This document shows, piece by piece, positions 16,804 to 29,938 of a DNA stretch of 64,000 nucleotides. The position numbers were made by a program, and so were the translations under genes. The number at the start of each line of letters is the position of its first letter. Positions within the stretch are counted from its first letter, which is position 1. The notes below the pieces were generated by a model. That model saw only the letters and a program-made list of their open reading frames with translations, made no database searches and was not told the origin of the DNA. The stretch covers positions 124,001 to 188,000 of the forward strand of contig JAIHAL010000008.1 of NCBI GenBank assembly GCA_020054675.1, written 5' to 3'. The stretch comes from Oscillospiraceae bacterium. GTDB lineage: Bacteria > Bacillota > Clostridia > Oscillospirales > Ruminococcaceae.

Positions 16804-19407
16804 CTAAAAAATTTCTTTTCCCGGAGGGATAATGCTTCCTGCGGAAGCTTTTGAAGTGCCGGGAATGACTTTTATTTCCCCGTCAGCCTGCTCATAACCC
16901 ATGAAAAATCCAACGTGAGGCGGCTGATTGTAGCAGATGTTTTCGTTTGCCACTCCAAGCCTGTAATGCGAATCCTGCATAAGCGTGCGGATTTTGTATT
17001 CGGAGGGCATATTGGTGGTGTAAATCCTTATCGAGCTGTCGGAGGCTTTCATTATGACCTCTTCCCGCCAGTCGCCAAAAAGGTCGGCTTGCAGGCAGGG
17101 GTTTTTCTTTGTGCCGTTTATTGTAAAGCATCCGTCAAAACTCATCACCGCTTCCGTTTCCCCAAAAGCATTTATTTGGGAAATCTCCCCATTTATGATT
17201 TGCCGCACAAGCGAAGATGTCCAGTATATAAGCCCGTTCACTCCCGCACCTATTTGAACCTGCTCTCCTGTTTTGGAGTCGATTGAAATATTCCCCGTAT
17301 ATACTATCCTGTCCGGAGCGGCGGGATTTACGTTTCCCGCAACCGCCCTGCCTTGGTCGCCGAAGCGGAAGGATGCCGCAAGCACTTCCCCTGTTGCGGC
17401 ATCATGTGCATGCATTGACGGCGCCCATCCCCTTTCGGCATCGCCGCTGTCCTCATGCGGAGTAAAGAGCACAAGGGCATTGCTTTTGTCCTTTGGCAGC
17501 AGATGTATTGCATCACCATGCCAAAAATAAGTGAATTTGTAGCCGGCTTTTATGCTTCCGTCCGGATTTATCCCTGCCTTTGGGTCAAGCGGGATGTTTT
17601 TTTGCGGATGTTCTCCTTCCGGCAGAGCCATTCCAACTATATATTTGCAGTTTATTTCGCTGCCGTGAGGATTTTCTTTCCAAAATGCAATGGAGCCGTA
17701 GTGGATTTCATCTCTTCCGTCTTTATCCGCATCCCCGACGGCAAGATTATGGTTGCCCCTGCATTCATAATCGGAGTGGTTTTTGAATTCGGAGGAATCA
17801 AATACACTATCAAAGACAAGCTTTCTGCTTCCCTTTTCAAGCCTGTATGCGGCAAGGGTGGTTCTTGCATAGTATCCGCGGCATATTACGGCGCAGGGGT
17901 TTTCTCCGTCAAGACAAGCCACCGCCCCAAGGAAACGGCTTGCGCGGTTTCCTGTGGAATCACCAAACATGATATAATTGTTGCCGATTTCATTTTCGGG
18001 ATTTGTCCAAAAGCTTTGCGGAACATAGGATGAGTCGTCTTTGGATTTTATTGCATCAAGCTCCTTTATTTTGTCTATGCACGTCGCGCCGCGGCGGCAG
18101 ATGGGATTTATCCCCCACATTTCATCTCGTATCGCAAACGGATACGGCACGCTGTCAATGATTTTTCCGGTTTCACCGTCAAATGCGGTTATGTACTCAT
18201 CTCCCGCACCGCAGGTAAGTCCAAGGCGGTACACCTTGCACCAAGTCTGGTCAAGGGGATTTCCCGAATATTTTCCGCTTGTGATGAAGCTGTCCATTCC
18301 CGCCTCCCCGTCTGGACCGGTGTACAGCGGGTCCTCCCAGCAAACTGTAAATCCGTTGAGGATTTTGGGGGTATACCTGCGCACAAACTCAATATTGTTT
18401 TCTTTTATCCATTCTTCAACATTTGCCGCATTTTTATCCCCGACAAAGCATTTTGGAACGTATCTGCCGTTTTCAAGGCTTCCGGAGGTCGTTCCGTCAG
18501 CGGTTCGGAGTATGAGCTCGGCTTTGCCGTCGCCGTCAAAATCATAAAGCAGAAGCTGGGTTTCATGCGCGCTTGCCCTTATGTTATAGCCCATGTCAAT
18601 CCTCCACATGAGCCTTATTCCGTCTTTTGTGATGTCATAAGCGTCAATTATGCAGGGGGATGTGGTTCTGCATGAAAACATTGGGTCGGATGAATTTGAC
18701 GGGTCCCATTTGACTACAAGCTCGTATTCCCCGTCGCCGTCAAGGTCGCCGACAGTCATGTCATTTGGGGAATATTCACCCATGTCGTACATCAAAGCGC
18801 CGTTTTCATCAATCATGAAAGGCACTCTGCCGGACTCGTCATATCCAAGCTCCCTTAAAGACGGGTTTTCTCCGCTTTTTTCATCAAGCCCCAAGGAGTC
18901 AAGGAAAGCTTTAAACTCCCGCACCTTTTTGTCATACGCATCTTTTGAAATTTTGCCTGCCTTAAAATCCTTAACGGCATTTTGCATTTCATTCATTTTG
19001 TGCAGAGGAACAGGCATATAAAAATATTTTCCGGTTGCCTCAAAAAGGTCTTTTCTTGGATTCCTGAATTTTATTGCCGGTTTTGGGGAGGGGCGGCAAA
19101 GCTCATATTCAATGAAATTTCCGTTTGCATCCCCATTTTGCGCAAGCAAGGGCAGGAATAAGCTTTCCCTTTCGCCCTCTTTGCCGTTTATTACTGCCGA
19201 AACTTCATAAGTATTGTCGCTTTCTCCATTTTTGTCAAGGAAATTTGATGAATTTTTAATGCTTGCAATTTTCTCTCCGCTGCGGTATATTATAAATGAA
19301 ACGTCATCGGGGTCCGAGGCTAAAAATCTCCAGCTTAAGTAAACTCCGGATGGGGTCATCATTCCGACAAGGCCCCTTTTCAAGTTTTCCATTTTTCTTT
19401 TGCCCAT
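16804..19407 (-). CDS. Rhamnogalacturonan lyase family protein (PL11-like)
   Basis: 867 residues from ATG 19407 behind GGGAGG. An N-terminal fibronectin-like beta domain (about 1-95, 'LVGMMTPSGVYLSWRF') is followed by the beta-propeller core with calcium-type repeats such as DLDGDGEYELVVKWDPS (about 215) and DFDGDGKAELILR, as in YesW/YesX of PL11. These enzymes cleave rhamnogalacturonan I by beta-elimination. No signal peptide is present, so it probably acts on imported oligosaccharides. A hydrophilic, lysine-rich stretch at about 140-205 looks like an insertion compared with about 600-residue PL11 enzymes. It is near a GH2 beta-galactosidase and the galactose genes, consistent with RG-I side chains. 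Confidence 0.85.
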   Translation of the reverse strand: MGKRKMENLKRGLVGMMTPSGVYLSWRFLASDPDDVSFIIYRSGEKIASIKNSSNFLDKNGESDNTYEVSAVINGKEGERESLFLPLLAQNGDANGNFIEYELCRPSPKPAIKFRNPRKDLFEATGKYFYMPVPLHKMNEMQNAVKDFKAGKISKDAYDKKVREFKAFLDSLGLDEKSGENPSLRELGYDESGRVPFMIDENGALMYDMGEYSPNDMTVGDLDGDGEYELVVKWDPSNSSDPMFSCRTTSPCIIDAYDITKDGIRLMWRIDMGYNIRASAHETQLLLYDFDGDGKAELILRTADGTTSGSLENGRYVPKCFVGDKNAANVEEWIKENNIEFVRRYTPKILNGFTVCWEDPLYTGPDGEAGMDSFITSGKYSGNPLDQTWCKVYRLGLTCGAGDEYITAFDGETGKIIDSVPYPFAIRDEMWGINPICRRGATCIDKIKELDAIKSKDDSSYVPQSFWTNPENEIGNNYIMFGDSTGNRASRFLGAVACLDGENPCAVICRGYYARTTLAAYRLEKGSRKLVFDSVFDSSEFKNHSDYECRGNHNLAVGDADKDGRDEIHYGSIAFWKENPHGSEINCKYIVGMALPEGEHPQKNIPLDPKAGINPDGSIKAGYKFTYFWHGDAIHLLPKDKSNALVLFTPHEDSGDAERGWAPSMHAHDAATGEVLAASFRFGDQGRAVAGNVNPAAPDRIVYTGNISIDSKTGEQVQIGAGVNGLIYWTSSLVRQIINGEISQINAFGETEAVMSFDGCFTINGTKKNPCLQADLFGDWREEVIMKASDSSIRIYTTNMPSEYKIRTLMQDSHYRLGVANENICYNQPPHVGFFMGYEQADGEIKVIPGTSKASAGSIIPPGKEIF

Positions 19408-19468
19408 AATAAAAACCTCCCGTTTTTTGCAAAACGCCGGATTTGATATTCGTTTTGCGCTTGGTTTT

Positions 19469-19497
19469 AGTATAGCTGCATATAAATGCTTTGTAAA
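19469..19497 (-). promoter_or_regulatory. Promoter of the PL11-like gene
   Basis: Minus strand: TTTACA (19497-19492), 17-bp spacer, TATACT (19474-19469), about 60 bases before the start codon. Confidence 0.6.
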
Positions 19498-19565
19498 TAA
19501 TCTATTTCAAGAAACAAACATATTTTTGCCCCAAAAGGATATTATCATATCTTTATAGAATAATC

Positions 19566-19962
19566 ATTTTTTAGAAGTTAGAGATTAGATGTTAGAAGTT
19601 AGAAAAAGAGCCCCGTCTTAATAAAAAAAGATTTTCCGCTAATAAGGTTATTAAGACAAATTTATGAAAAGACCTGCTTTTCGTAGTAAAATTGGATTGG
19701 TGAGCACCAAGGCGAAAAGCAGGTCGACAAAAACAAGCCGTCATTCGTCTGGCAGGCAATTTGCGATTTCAGTTTTTGCGTAAGCAAATTGCCGTTGCCG
19801 ACGAATAGGCGGATTAAGACGCATGAAAGCCCCGCAGGGCGGCGTCTTTTGCCTACTTTTCTTCGCTGGTGAAGAAAAGTAGGCAGGGGGGACTTAAAAA
19901 CATAAGTACAATTAAAAATAAAAATGGGGGGACGGAGTCCTCCCACTTATAAACCCGCATAA
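19566..19962. repeat. Mosaic intergenic element, copy C
   Basis: Divergent gap between the PL11 gene and the isomerase gene. Left to right: heptad array (19569-19606), the CTTAATAA.../...TTATTAAG module (about 19617-19655), the intact 55-nt hairpin (19671-19725), the GGCAATTTGC / GCAAATTGCC hairpin (about 19755-19795), GACGC/GCGTC (about 19819-19850), the CTACTTTTCTTC/GAAGAAAAGTAG hairpin (about 19854-19884), then GGGGGG...CCTCCC. The order is the mirror image of copies B, D and F. Confidence 0.82.
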
Positions 19963-19988
19963 TAAAAATCAAAAATTGGAGGCTTTTT

Positions 19989-23845
<3,857 letters not shown>

Positions 23846-23848
<3 letters not shown>

Positions 23849-24398
23849 CAAGATAGTTATTAGTCGTTAGAGGTTAGTTTTTGTTCTTTTACTTTTTAAG
23901 AGGTGGGACTCCGTCCTTTTAGTAGTTAGTTGTTAGAAGTTAGACGTTAGTTTTTGTTCTTTTACTTTTTAAGAGGTGGGACTCCGTCCCCCCTTCTTAT
24001 TTTTAAAATATATTTATGTTTTTGAATCCCCCCTGCTTCCTTTTTGTCCGGCAACAAAAAGGAAGCAAAAAATGCCTATTTTTTGCGTCTTCATCCGCCT
24101 ATTCGCCGGCAACGGCAATTTGCTTACGCAAAAACTGAAATCGCAAATTGCCTGCCAGGCGAATGACGGCTACAAAAATATGACCTGCTTTTCGCCTTGG
24201 TGCTCACTACTCCAATTTTACTACGAAAAGCAGGTCTTTTATTTTGCTTGCCTTAATAACTTCATCAGTGGAAAGTTTTTTCTTATAAAGGTAGGGTGCT
24301 TTTTCTAACGTCTAACTTCTAACAACTAACTACTAAAAGGACGGAGTCCCCCCACTGAAAAAGTAAAAGTATGCAAACTAAAAAAGCCTTATCAGTTT
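23846..24398. repeat. Mosaic intergenic element, copy D (tandemly duplicated left end)
   Basis: Convergent gap between GH2 and galE. The left end segment, TTAGTTTTTGTTCTTTTAC through GACTCCGTCC, occurs twice in tandem (about 23874-23918 and 23948-23990), the second copy entering after TCCTTTTAGTAGTTAG. Then come hairpin CTTCCTTTTTGT/ACAAAAAGGAAG, GGCAATTTGC/GCAAATTGCC (about 24114-24153), the 55-nt hairpin (24182-24236), the CTTAATAA.../TTATAAAG module and heptads (about 24305-24340), ending GGACGGAGTCCCCCC. Confidence 0.82.
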
Positions 24399-25409
24399 TT
24401 ATAGTCCGTTAGGATTGTTCTTTGTAAAATTCCAGCCATCGGCGCACATTTGGTCAAGATTGTATTTTGCGCTCCATCCGAAAAGCTCTTTTGCCTTGGA
24501 TGTATCCGCATAGCAGGTTGCAATGTCGCCGGCGCGGCGCGGAGCAAATTCTTTCGGGATTGCCTTTCCGCATGCCTTTTCAAACGCGGCAACAACTTCA
24601 AGCACGCTGGAGCCTTTTCCTGTGCCGAGGTTTACCGCCTCCGCTCCGGAATGCTTCATGGCATAATCAAGCGCGCAAAGATGTCCTTTTGCAAGGTCAA
24701 CAACATGGATGTAGTCCCTTACTCCCGTTCCATCAGGCGTTGGATAATCGTTGCCGTAAACATTCAGCTTGGGAAGCTTTCCTGTTGCCACCTGTGCAAT
24801 GTACGGAAAAAGGTTGTTCGGGATTCCGTTGGGGTCCTCTCCGATAAGGCCGCTGCTGTGCGCGCCTATGGGATTGAAATACCTTAACAGAACCGCGCTC
24901 CACTCCTTGTCGGCGTGGCATATGTCCTTTAAAATCTGCTCAATCATTACTTTTGTGTATCCGTAAGGATTTGTCGCCGAGGTCGGATAATCCTCTTTGT
25001 ACGGCACGGGATTGTTCATTCCGTAAACCGTTGCTGATGAGGAAAAGACAATCTTCTTGCAGCCGTATTGCCTCATTGCCCTCAAAAGCTCAAGCGTTCC
25101 GGCGATATTGTTGTGGTAGTACTCAAGCGGCTTTGAAACGCTTTCCCCTACGGCTTTAAGGCCGGCAAAGTGGATTACTGCATCAATTTTGTTTTCGGAA
25201 AAGATTTTTGCCATCCCGTCAAAATCAAGCATATCGGTCTGGTAGAATTTAAAATCCTTGCTGGTGATTTTTTTAATTCTGTTAAGGCTTTCGGGCTTGG
25301 AATTTGCAAAATTGTCCATCACGATTATTTCATAGCCCGCATCCAAAAGCTCCACGCAGGTGTGGCTTCCGATAAATCCGGCTCCGCCGGTGACAAGAAC
25401 GGCTCCCAT
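24399..25409 (-). CDS. galE: UDP-glucose 4-epimerase
   Basis: 336 residues. It interconverts UDP-galactose and UDP-glucose with bound NAD. Visible are the N-terminal Rossmann motif VTGGAGFIGSHTC, 'FAGLKAVGES', the Ser/Tyr/Lys catalytic set with 'SSSATVYG' and YGYTK, and 'NLGTGKGSSVLE' near the C-terminus. ATG 25409 follows AGGAGGAATTAACC. It is the last gene of galK-galT-galE, 13 bases after galT. Confidence 0.97.
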   Translation of the reverse strand: MGAVLVTGGAGFIGSHTCVELLDAGYEIIVMDNFANSKPESLNRIKKITSKDFKFYQTDMLDFDGMAKIFSENKIDAVIHFAGLKAVGESVSKPLEYYHNNIAGTLELLRAMRQYGCKKIVFSSSATVYGMNNPVPYKEDYPTSATNPYGYTKVMIEQILKDICHADKEWSAVLLRYFNPIGAHSSGLIGEDPNGIPNNLFPYIAQVATGKLPKLNVYGNDYPTPDGTGVRDYIHVVDLAKGHLCALDYAMKHSGAEAVNLGTGKGSSVLEVVAAFEKACGKAIPKEFAPRRAGDIATCYADTSKAKELFGWSAKYNLDQMCADGWNFTKNNPNGL

Positions 25410-25422
25410 GGTTAATTCCTCC

Positions 25423-26397
25423 TTATTTTTGGCTGTTTAAGAATTTACTGTAAGCGGCCCTTAATTCCTCCGCTTTTTCTTCCGGACAGGTTGGATTGCA
25501 ATGTGCCCATGCTCCCGTTTCGCTGGAAGCGTTGAATTTTATCTTGTCCGCCGAACGCATTGGCGGGAAGAATTCAATATGGAAGTGGAAATCGCGGCTA
25601 TAATCCCCGCTGTTTACTGGCGCGTTGTGCATGCACATCATATACGGGAACTTCATGTCGAAAAGGCTGTCAAGAGTGCCGGCAGTTTCCTTTATTGTCT
25701 TTGCAAGCGAAAATTTTTCCTCTTCGGTAAGGCCGGTTATGTTCTGCACATGCCTGTTTGCCATGATGTAAACGCCATAAGGATATTCGCAGAAAAACGG
25801 GAGGAAAACAGTAAAATGTTCATTTGAGAAGATAATTCTTTTCTTTTCGTCAAGCTCGTTTTTAAGCATATCGCAGAAAAGGCATTTTCCGGTCTGCTCC
25901 AAATATTCCTTTGCGGAGGAGGTTTCAAGCATGAGCTTTTTGGGGATGAATGAGTAGCCGTAAATCTGGCCGTGCGGGTGCGGCATTGTAACGCCCACAG
26001 CCTCGCCCCTGTTTTCAAAAATGAAAACATATTTTATTTTTTCGTCGGAGCTTATTTTTTCAAATCTTTCGCACCAGAGGTCAACAAGTTTTTTAAGATG
26101 CTCCGCGGGAAGTTCGGGAACGGTTATAACGTGGTCGGGGGAATAAAGGATAACCTCGCATTTTCCGTATGCAGGAGCGGTTTTAAAGAAATCAGTCGCA
26201 ACATCGTCCGGCTCAGGCGGAGTAAGTGAAAGCGCTGGAAAGTCGTTGTCATATTCATAAACCTCAAAATGGTCAGGGACTTTTCCAGAACCGGGGCAGA
26301 AAGGACACCAGTCCTTTGGCATTTGCGGCCTGCCTTGGCGGTGGGAAGCTATCATAACCCAATCTTTTGTAAGAGGATGCCATCTAAGTTCAGCCAT
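25423..26397 (-). CDS. galT: Galactose-1-phosphate uridylyltransferase (class I)
   Basis: 324 residues. It swaps UMP between UDP-glucose and galactose-1-phosphate. The zinc-site CPFCPGS near residue 33 and the histidine-triad active site HPHGQIYGY are both present, which marks the class I form rather than the unrelated GalT2 common in Firmicutes. It ends 13 bases before galE. A strong hairpin separates it from galK upstream. Confidence 0.95.
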   Translation of the reverse strand: MAELRWHPLTKDWVMIASHRQGRPQMPKDWCPFCPGSGKVPDHFEVYEYDNDFPALSLTPPEPDDVATDFFKTAPAYGKCEVILYSPDHVITVPELPAEHLKKLVDLWCERFEKISSDEKIKYVFIFENRGEAVGVTMPHPHGQIYGYSFIPKKLMLETSSAKEYLEQTGKCLFCDMLKNELDEKKRIIFSNEHFTVFLPFFCEYPYGVYIMANRHVQNITGLTEEEKFSLAKTIKETAGTLDSLFDMKFPYMMCMHNAPVNSGDYSRDFHFHIEFFPPMRSADKIKFNASSETGAWAHCNPTCPEEKAEELRAAYSKFLNSQK

Positions 26398-26450
26398 AGT
26401 AAAAATCTCCTTTTAGTGGTTAGCAATATAGTTGTTAGCAGTTAGTATTT
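26398..26450. repeat. Short TTAG-type fragment between galK and galT
   Basis: TTTTAGTGGTTAGCAATATA and GTTGTTAGCAGTTAG match the outer ends of the mosaic elements. No hairpin modules accompany them, so this is a remnant or a solo end. Confidence 0.55.
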
Positions 26451-26451
26451 T

Positions 26452-26491
26452 GCTTTATTTTTGAAGGGGCATTACCCCTTCAAAATAAAGC
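26452..26491 (-). terminator. Intercistronic hairpin between galK and galT
   Basis: Arms GCTTTATTTT(T)GAAGGGG and CCCCTTCAAAATAAAGC pair over about 17 bp around a five-base loop. It probably attenuates read-through from galK into galT-galE, or stabilises the processed ends; no long T run follows on the minus strand. Confidence 0.6.
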
Positions 26492-26500
26492 TTTTTGATA

Positions 26501-27784
26501 TTAATCCGGAAGCTTAATTCCGCCAACTGCCCTTATTGAAAGCACATGGCACTTGCCCTTGCCGAAAACGGCTTCAATGGATGCCTTGAATTCATCAAGC
26601 ATATCGCGCGGAACAAAAGCCTGAACCGTTCCGGCAAAGCCGCCGCCGTGAACCCTCCATGCTCCCTTTCCGGAAAGCAGCTTTTCGCAAAGCGCAAGCA
26701 GCACCGACATATCCTGCTGTCCGGGAGTTTTTGTTGAAAAGATATTTTGCAGGTACATAAACGATGAACGTCCGGATTCGGTCACAAGATTTAAAAACCC
26801 TCCGAAATCTCCATGCTTTATTGCATCCACTTGCTTTAAAACCCTTGCATCGTCGTCAAAGAAATGAATTGCCCTTAAAACAGCCCTATCTCCTGCCGCC
26901 TTGCGGACATCCGCAATTTTTGAATAAAATTCATCCTTTGGAACATCCCTTAAAAAGTCCTTGCCGAAAACTTTTGCCGCCGATTTCATTTCCTTGGGAA
27001 TAGAAGCATATTCATCAGTGAGGTCTGCATGGTCGGCTCCGCTGTCTATAATGCAAAGCGCAAAGCCGCTCTTTTCAAAGTCGAAGTCAACTTTTTCCAC
27101 AACGGGAGCCGAAGTGTCCTTAAAGTCAATCGTTACAATCCCGCCGACTGACGACGCCATTTGGTCCATAAGTCCGCATGGCTTGCCGAAGAACACATTT
27201 TCAGCGTACTGTCCGATTTTAGCAATTTCAACCGGAGAAATTTTTCCCCCGCAGCAGAAGGAATTTACCATGTTGCCCACAAGCACCTCAAATGCCGCCG
27301 ATGACGAAAGTCCGGAACCGCTGAGCACGTTTGACGTTGTGTATGCGTCAAAGCCTTTCAGTTCATAGCCCATCTCATGTATTTTTGACGCAATTCCTCT
27401 TATAAGAGCCGCGGCGTGGTTGTATTCCTCCGCCTTTACCGAAAGGTCCCTTATGTCAATGGTGTCCATTTCATAGCCTTCGGATTTGATTCTTATAAGA
27501 TTGCTGCCATTTAAAGCGGCAACTGCAATTACGTCAAGATTTACGCTTGCCGCGAGCACATGGCCGTGCTGGTGGTCGGTATGGTTTCCGCCGATTTCAG
27601 TTCTGCCCGGCGCGCTGAAAAGGCAAATGCCATCCCTTTCGCCGAAAATTTCCGCAAAAGAATCGATTGCTTTACAAAATCTATCGCCGTAAAAATTCAA
27701 ATCCCCGTCGGGATAAAGCGCCGCAAGCGTTTTTTCATATGCTCCGGAGCGGATTTTTTGTTTCAAAGCTTCTGCAAAAGGCAT
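26501..27784 (-). CDS. galK: Galactokinase
   Basis: 427 residues, GHMP kinase family; it makes galactose-1-phosphate from galactose and ATP. Motif 1 PGRTEIGGNHTDHQHG binds the sugar, motif 2 is GSGLSSSAAFE, and motif 3 is GGGFAGTVQAF. It is slightly longer than E. coli GalK (382), mostly by N-terminal residues. ATG 27784 follows AAAGGGGGAAATTTT. It is the first gene of the gal operon, with a promoter at 27815-27843 facing the divergent AraC regulator. Confidence 0.96.
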   Translation of the reverse strand: MPFAEALKQKIRSGAYEKTLAALYPDGDLNFYGDRFCKAIDSFAEIFGERDGICLFSAPGRTEIGGNHTDHQHGHVLAASVNLDVIAVAALNGSNLIRIKSEGYEMDTIDIRDLSVKAEEYNHAAALIRGIASKIHEMGYELKGFDAYTTSNVLSGSGLSSSAAFEVLVGNMVNSFCCGGKISPVEIAKIGQYAENVFFGKPCGLMDQMASSVGGIVTIDFKDTSAPVVEKVDFDFEKSGFALCIIDSGADHADLTDEYASIPKEMKSAAKVFGKDFLRDVPKDEFYSKIADVRKAAGDRAVLRAIHFFDDDARVLKQVDAIKHGDFGGFLNLVTESGRSSFMYLQNIFSTKTPGQQDMSVLLALCEKLLSGKGAWRVHGGGFAGTVQAFVPRDMLDEFKASIEAVFGKGKCHVLSIRAVGGIKLPD

Positions 27785-27814
27785 AAAATTTCCCCCTTTG
27801 ATTTTCTTTATTAC

Positions 27815-27843
27815 AGTTTACATCAAAACTTTCCTTTTTTCAA
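27815..27843 (-). promoter_or_regulatory. Promoter of galK(TE)
   Basis: Minus strand: TTGAAA (27843-27838), 17-bp spacer, TAAACT (27820-27815). The weak -10 fits an activated promoter. Confidence 0.6.
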
Positions 27844-27874
27844 TGCCCGGATGTTTCAGCTATATGCAATTTTG

Positions 27875-27903
27875 TTGCAAAGCGGAAGGACATATGCTAT
27901 ACT
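27875..27903 (+). promoter_or_regulatory. Possible promoter of the AraC-type regulator
   Basis: TTGCAA (27875-27880), 17-bp spacer, TATACT (27898-27903), about 20 bases before the TTG start. Confidence 0.45.
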
Positions 27904-27923
27904 CTGGACAGGAGATGATTTAA

Positions 27924-28775
27924 TTGGACGAGCTTTTCAAGCATTCCTACAAAACAAGCAAAAGGGAAACCGTCTCGCTTGCGGTTTACAATGTGGGATT
28001 TCAGCGCTGCAATCCCCTGCACCAGTGGGGCCCCGGAGTCAGGGACCATTACCTGATTCACCATGTCATTTCCGGAAAAGGATATTATCGGCAAAATGGA
28101 GCGCTTTTTGAAATAAAAGCAGGCGATACTTTTATAGTGTACCCGTTTGCCGAGGTTTTTTATTACGCCGATGAAACTGAACCGTGGGAATATTACTGGG
28201 TTGGATTTTCCGGCGGGGATGCAAAATTGCTTTTGGGACTTACCGATTTTTCAAAAGAAAATCCAGTTATCCGGATAGATTTCGGCGACGCGCTTAAAAA
28301 TGCGCTGCTTGATATCTATAATTCGCGCGGGCAAAGCAATGCCGACATAGCAAGGATGACGGGAAAGCTTTACATCGCCCTGGGACTGATAATTGAAAAA
28401 TCCAAAAAAGGCGAAAGTCCCGAAAATCAGGGGCTTTACTATGCAAAAAAGGCCACCGAATATTTTGCATACAATTATTCCAATCCCATAAGCGTTGAGG
28501 ATGCGGCGGATTATGCAAAAATAAGCCGCAGCCATCTTTATCGGGTGTTTATGGAGAATTTCGGGATATCCCCAAAGCGCTACCTTACGGATTTAAGAAT
28601 CAAGCAGGCCTGCATGCTGCTGGAAAATTCCAGCCTTTCCGTCGGCGCAATAGCAAATTCCGTCGGCTTTGAAAACAGTCTGTATTTTTCAAAGGCTTTT
28701 AAAAAGGCAAAAGGCATTTCTCCAAGCCAGTATGCGGAAAAAATAAAAAAATACAAAAATCAGGATGTTACATGA
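27924..28775 (+). CDS. AraC family transcriptional regulator (galactose-linked)
   Basis: 283 residues from TTG 27924 behind GGAGATGA. An N-terminal cupin-type sensor (about 20-150, 'RDHYLIHHVISGKGYY', 'VYPFAEVFYYADE') is followed by two AraC helix-turn-helix motifs (about 185-280: 'SVEDAADYAKISRSHLYRVF' and 'AIANSVGFENSLYFSKAFKK'). It is divergent from galK over a 139-base gap, so control of the galKTE genes and perhaps the GH2/PL11 genes is likely. The ligand is unknown. Its stop lies in the terminator stem. Confidence 0.88.
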   Translation: MDELFKHSYKTSKRETVSLAVYNVGFQRCNPLHQWGPGVRDHYLIHHVISGKGYYRQNGALFEIKAGDTFIVYPFAEVFYYADETEPWEYYWVGFSGGDAKLLLGLTDFSKENPVIRIDFGDALKNALLDIYNSRGQSNADIARMTGKLYIALGLIIEKSKKGESPENQGLYYAKKATEYFAYNYSNPISVEDAADYAKISRSHLYRVFMENFGISPKRYLTDLRIKQACMLLENSSLSVGAIANSVGFENSLYFSKAFKKAKGISPSQYAEKIKKYKNQDVT

Positions 28776-28788
28776 TTTTTGTATTTTT
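28747..28788 (+). terminator. Terminator of the AraC-type regulator
   Basis: A 16-bp perfect stem, AAAAATACAAAAATCA (28747-28762) / TGATTTTTGTATTTTT (28773-28788). It overlaps the last codons of the gene. Confidence 0.8.
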
Positions 28789-28934
28789 ATAGGATAAATC
28801 CCACAAAAGCAGCTTTGTAATTTTTGACGTTTATGTGCTAATTTGCGGGCTGTGTTTTGGATATATTTTTATTTGATTTTTTAAAGGATATAATGTAAAA
28901 TTGATATGACAAATTATTTTTGCGGAGGATTGCC

Positions 28935-29882
28935 TTGAAAAAGTTTTTGTTTGCTGTTTTTGCCATAGTGCTTTCAATAAGCCTTTGCTCCTGCCGGACA
29001 ATCGGCACGGAACCGGAGGTTTCTTCTGAAGAAATAAAGGATTACCCTGTTGCCGTGGGCCAGCTTGAATTTGAAAAAGCGCCGGAAAAGGTAGTATCCC
29101 TTTCGCCTGCGCTCACTGAAATAATCTGCGATTTGGGATATTCCTCAAAAATCATAGGACGGAGCTCGTACTGCGATTATCCTGAGGAGATAAAGTCCCT
29201 GCCGGATGCGGGAAGCTCTGCAAATCCCGATATTGAAACAATAATAAAGCTTTCTCCGGAGCTTTTGGTTTCACAAAGCCCTATTGCCAAAAAAGATATT
29301 TCAAAGCTTGAAAATGCGGGGATAAGGGTTTTGATAACAGAAACTCCAAACAGCGTTGACGGGCTTTATGACTGCTATAAGCAGTTTGCCGCGCTTTTCG
29401 GAGGAGAGTCAAAGTTCGCCGAGGCGGCAGACAAGGCATTTGAGCCGCTTTCCGCGGCGCTTGAAAATTTGCCGGATGTGGGGAGCTTTGCATACATAAT
29501 GACTGCGGACCTTGCGGTTTCAACCGGGGATACGCTGTCCGGGGATGTGCTTTCACGCTTTGGCGAAAACGTGGCAAAGGGGAGCCAAAAATACAATATC
29601 ACCGCCGAGGAGCTGATTTCAAGCAACCCGAAGATGATTTTCATTGCGTCCCCGCTTACAGCGATAAATCTTCCGCAGGAGATTTCCGGCCTTGAAGCAA
29701 TTTCAGGCGGCAAGGTGGTAAGCGTTGACAACACCTGTTTTGAGCGTCCGACGGCAAGGCTGATTGCAAAAGAAATAGAATCTATAAAAACCCAGCTTTC
29801 CGCCATGGGAATAAACGCTCCCGCCCAGACAAGCGCCGAAACAGCGGCAAGTGTTTCCGAAACCACAGCGGTTTCAGAATAA
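28935..29882 (+). CDS. BtuF/FecB-type ABC substrate-binding lipoprotein (orphan)
   Basis: 315 residues from TTG 28935, 6 bases after GGAGG. A lipoprotein signal peptide ends SLCSC (Cys20). The helical-backbone binding-protein fold is recognisable by 'EKVVSLSPALTEIICDLG', 'IIGRSSYCDYPEE', 'NPDIETIIKLSPELLV' and 'NPKMIFIASP'. This family captures cobalamin, haem or ferric siderophores for BtuC/BtuD importers. No permease or ATPase lies beside it, so it must share a transporter or serve another role. The last 25 residues are a Ser/Thr/Ala/Glu-rich tail, similar in style to the tails of lipoproteins A and B. Confidence 0.85.
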   Translation: MKKFLFAVFAIVLSISLCSCRTIGTEPEVSSEEIKDYPVAVGQLEFEKAPEKVVSLSPALTEIICDLGYSSKIIGRSSYCDYPEEIKSLPDAGSSANPDIETIIKLSPELLVSQSPIAKKDISKLENAGIRVLITETPNSVDGLYDCYKQFAALFGGESKFAEAADKAFEPLSAALENLPDVGSFAYIMTADLAVSTGDTLSGDVLSRFGENVAKGSQKYNITAEELISSNPKMIFIASPLTAINLPQEISGLEAISGGKVVSVDNTCFERPTARLIAKEIESIKTQLSAMGINAPAQTSAETAASVSETTAVSE

Positions 29883-29938
29883 TAAAAAGGTTAAGATTTT
29901 ACATTATAATAAAGCAGCGGCGGAAAGGCTTGAGGATT

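Noticed and set aside
23976-24308. 110-codon frame inside repeat element D, with relatives at 19662-19946 and 54550-54810
   Set aside because: The similarity between the frames comes from the shared repeat DNA, lengths differ, there is no ribosome site, and the frames cross palindromes. Reported as a finding but not as genes.
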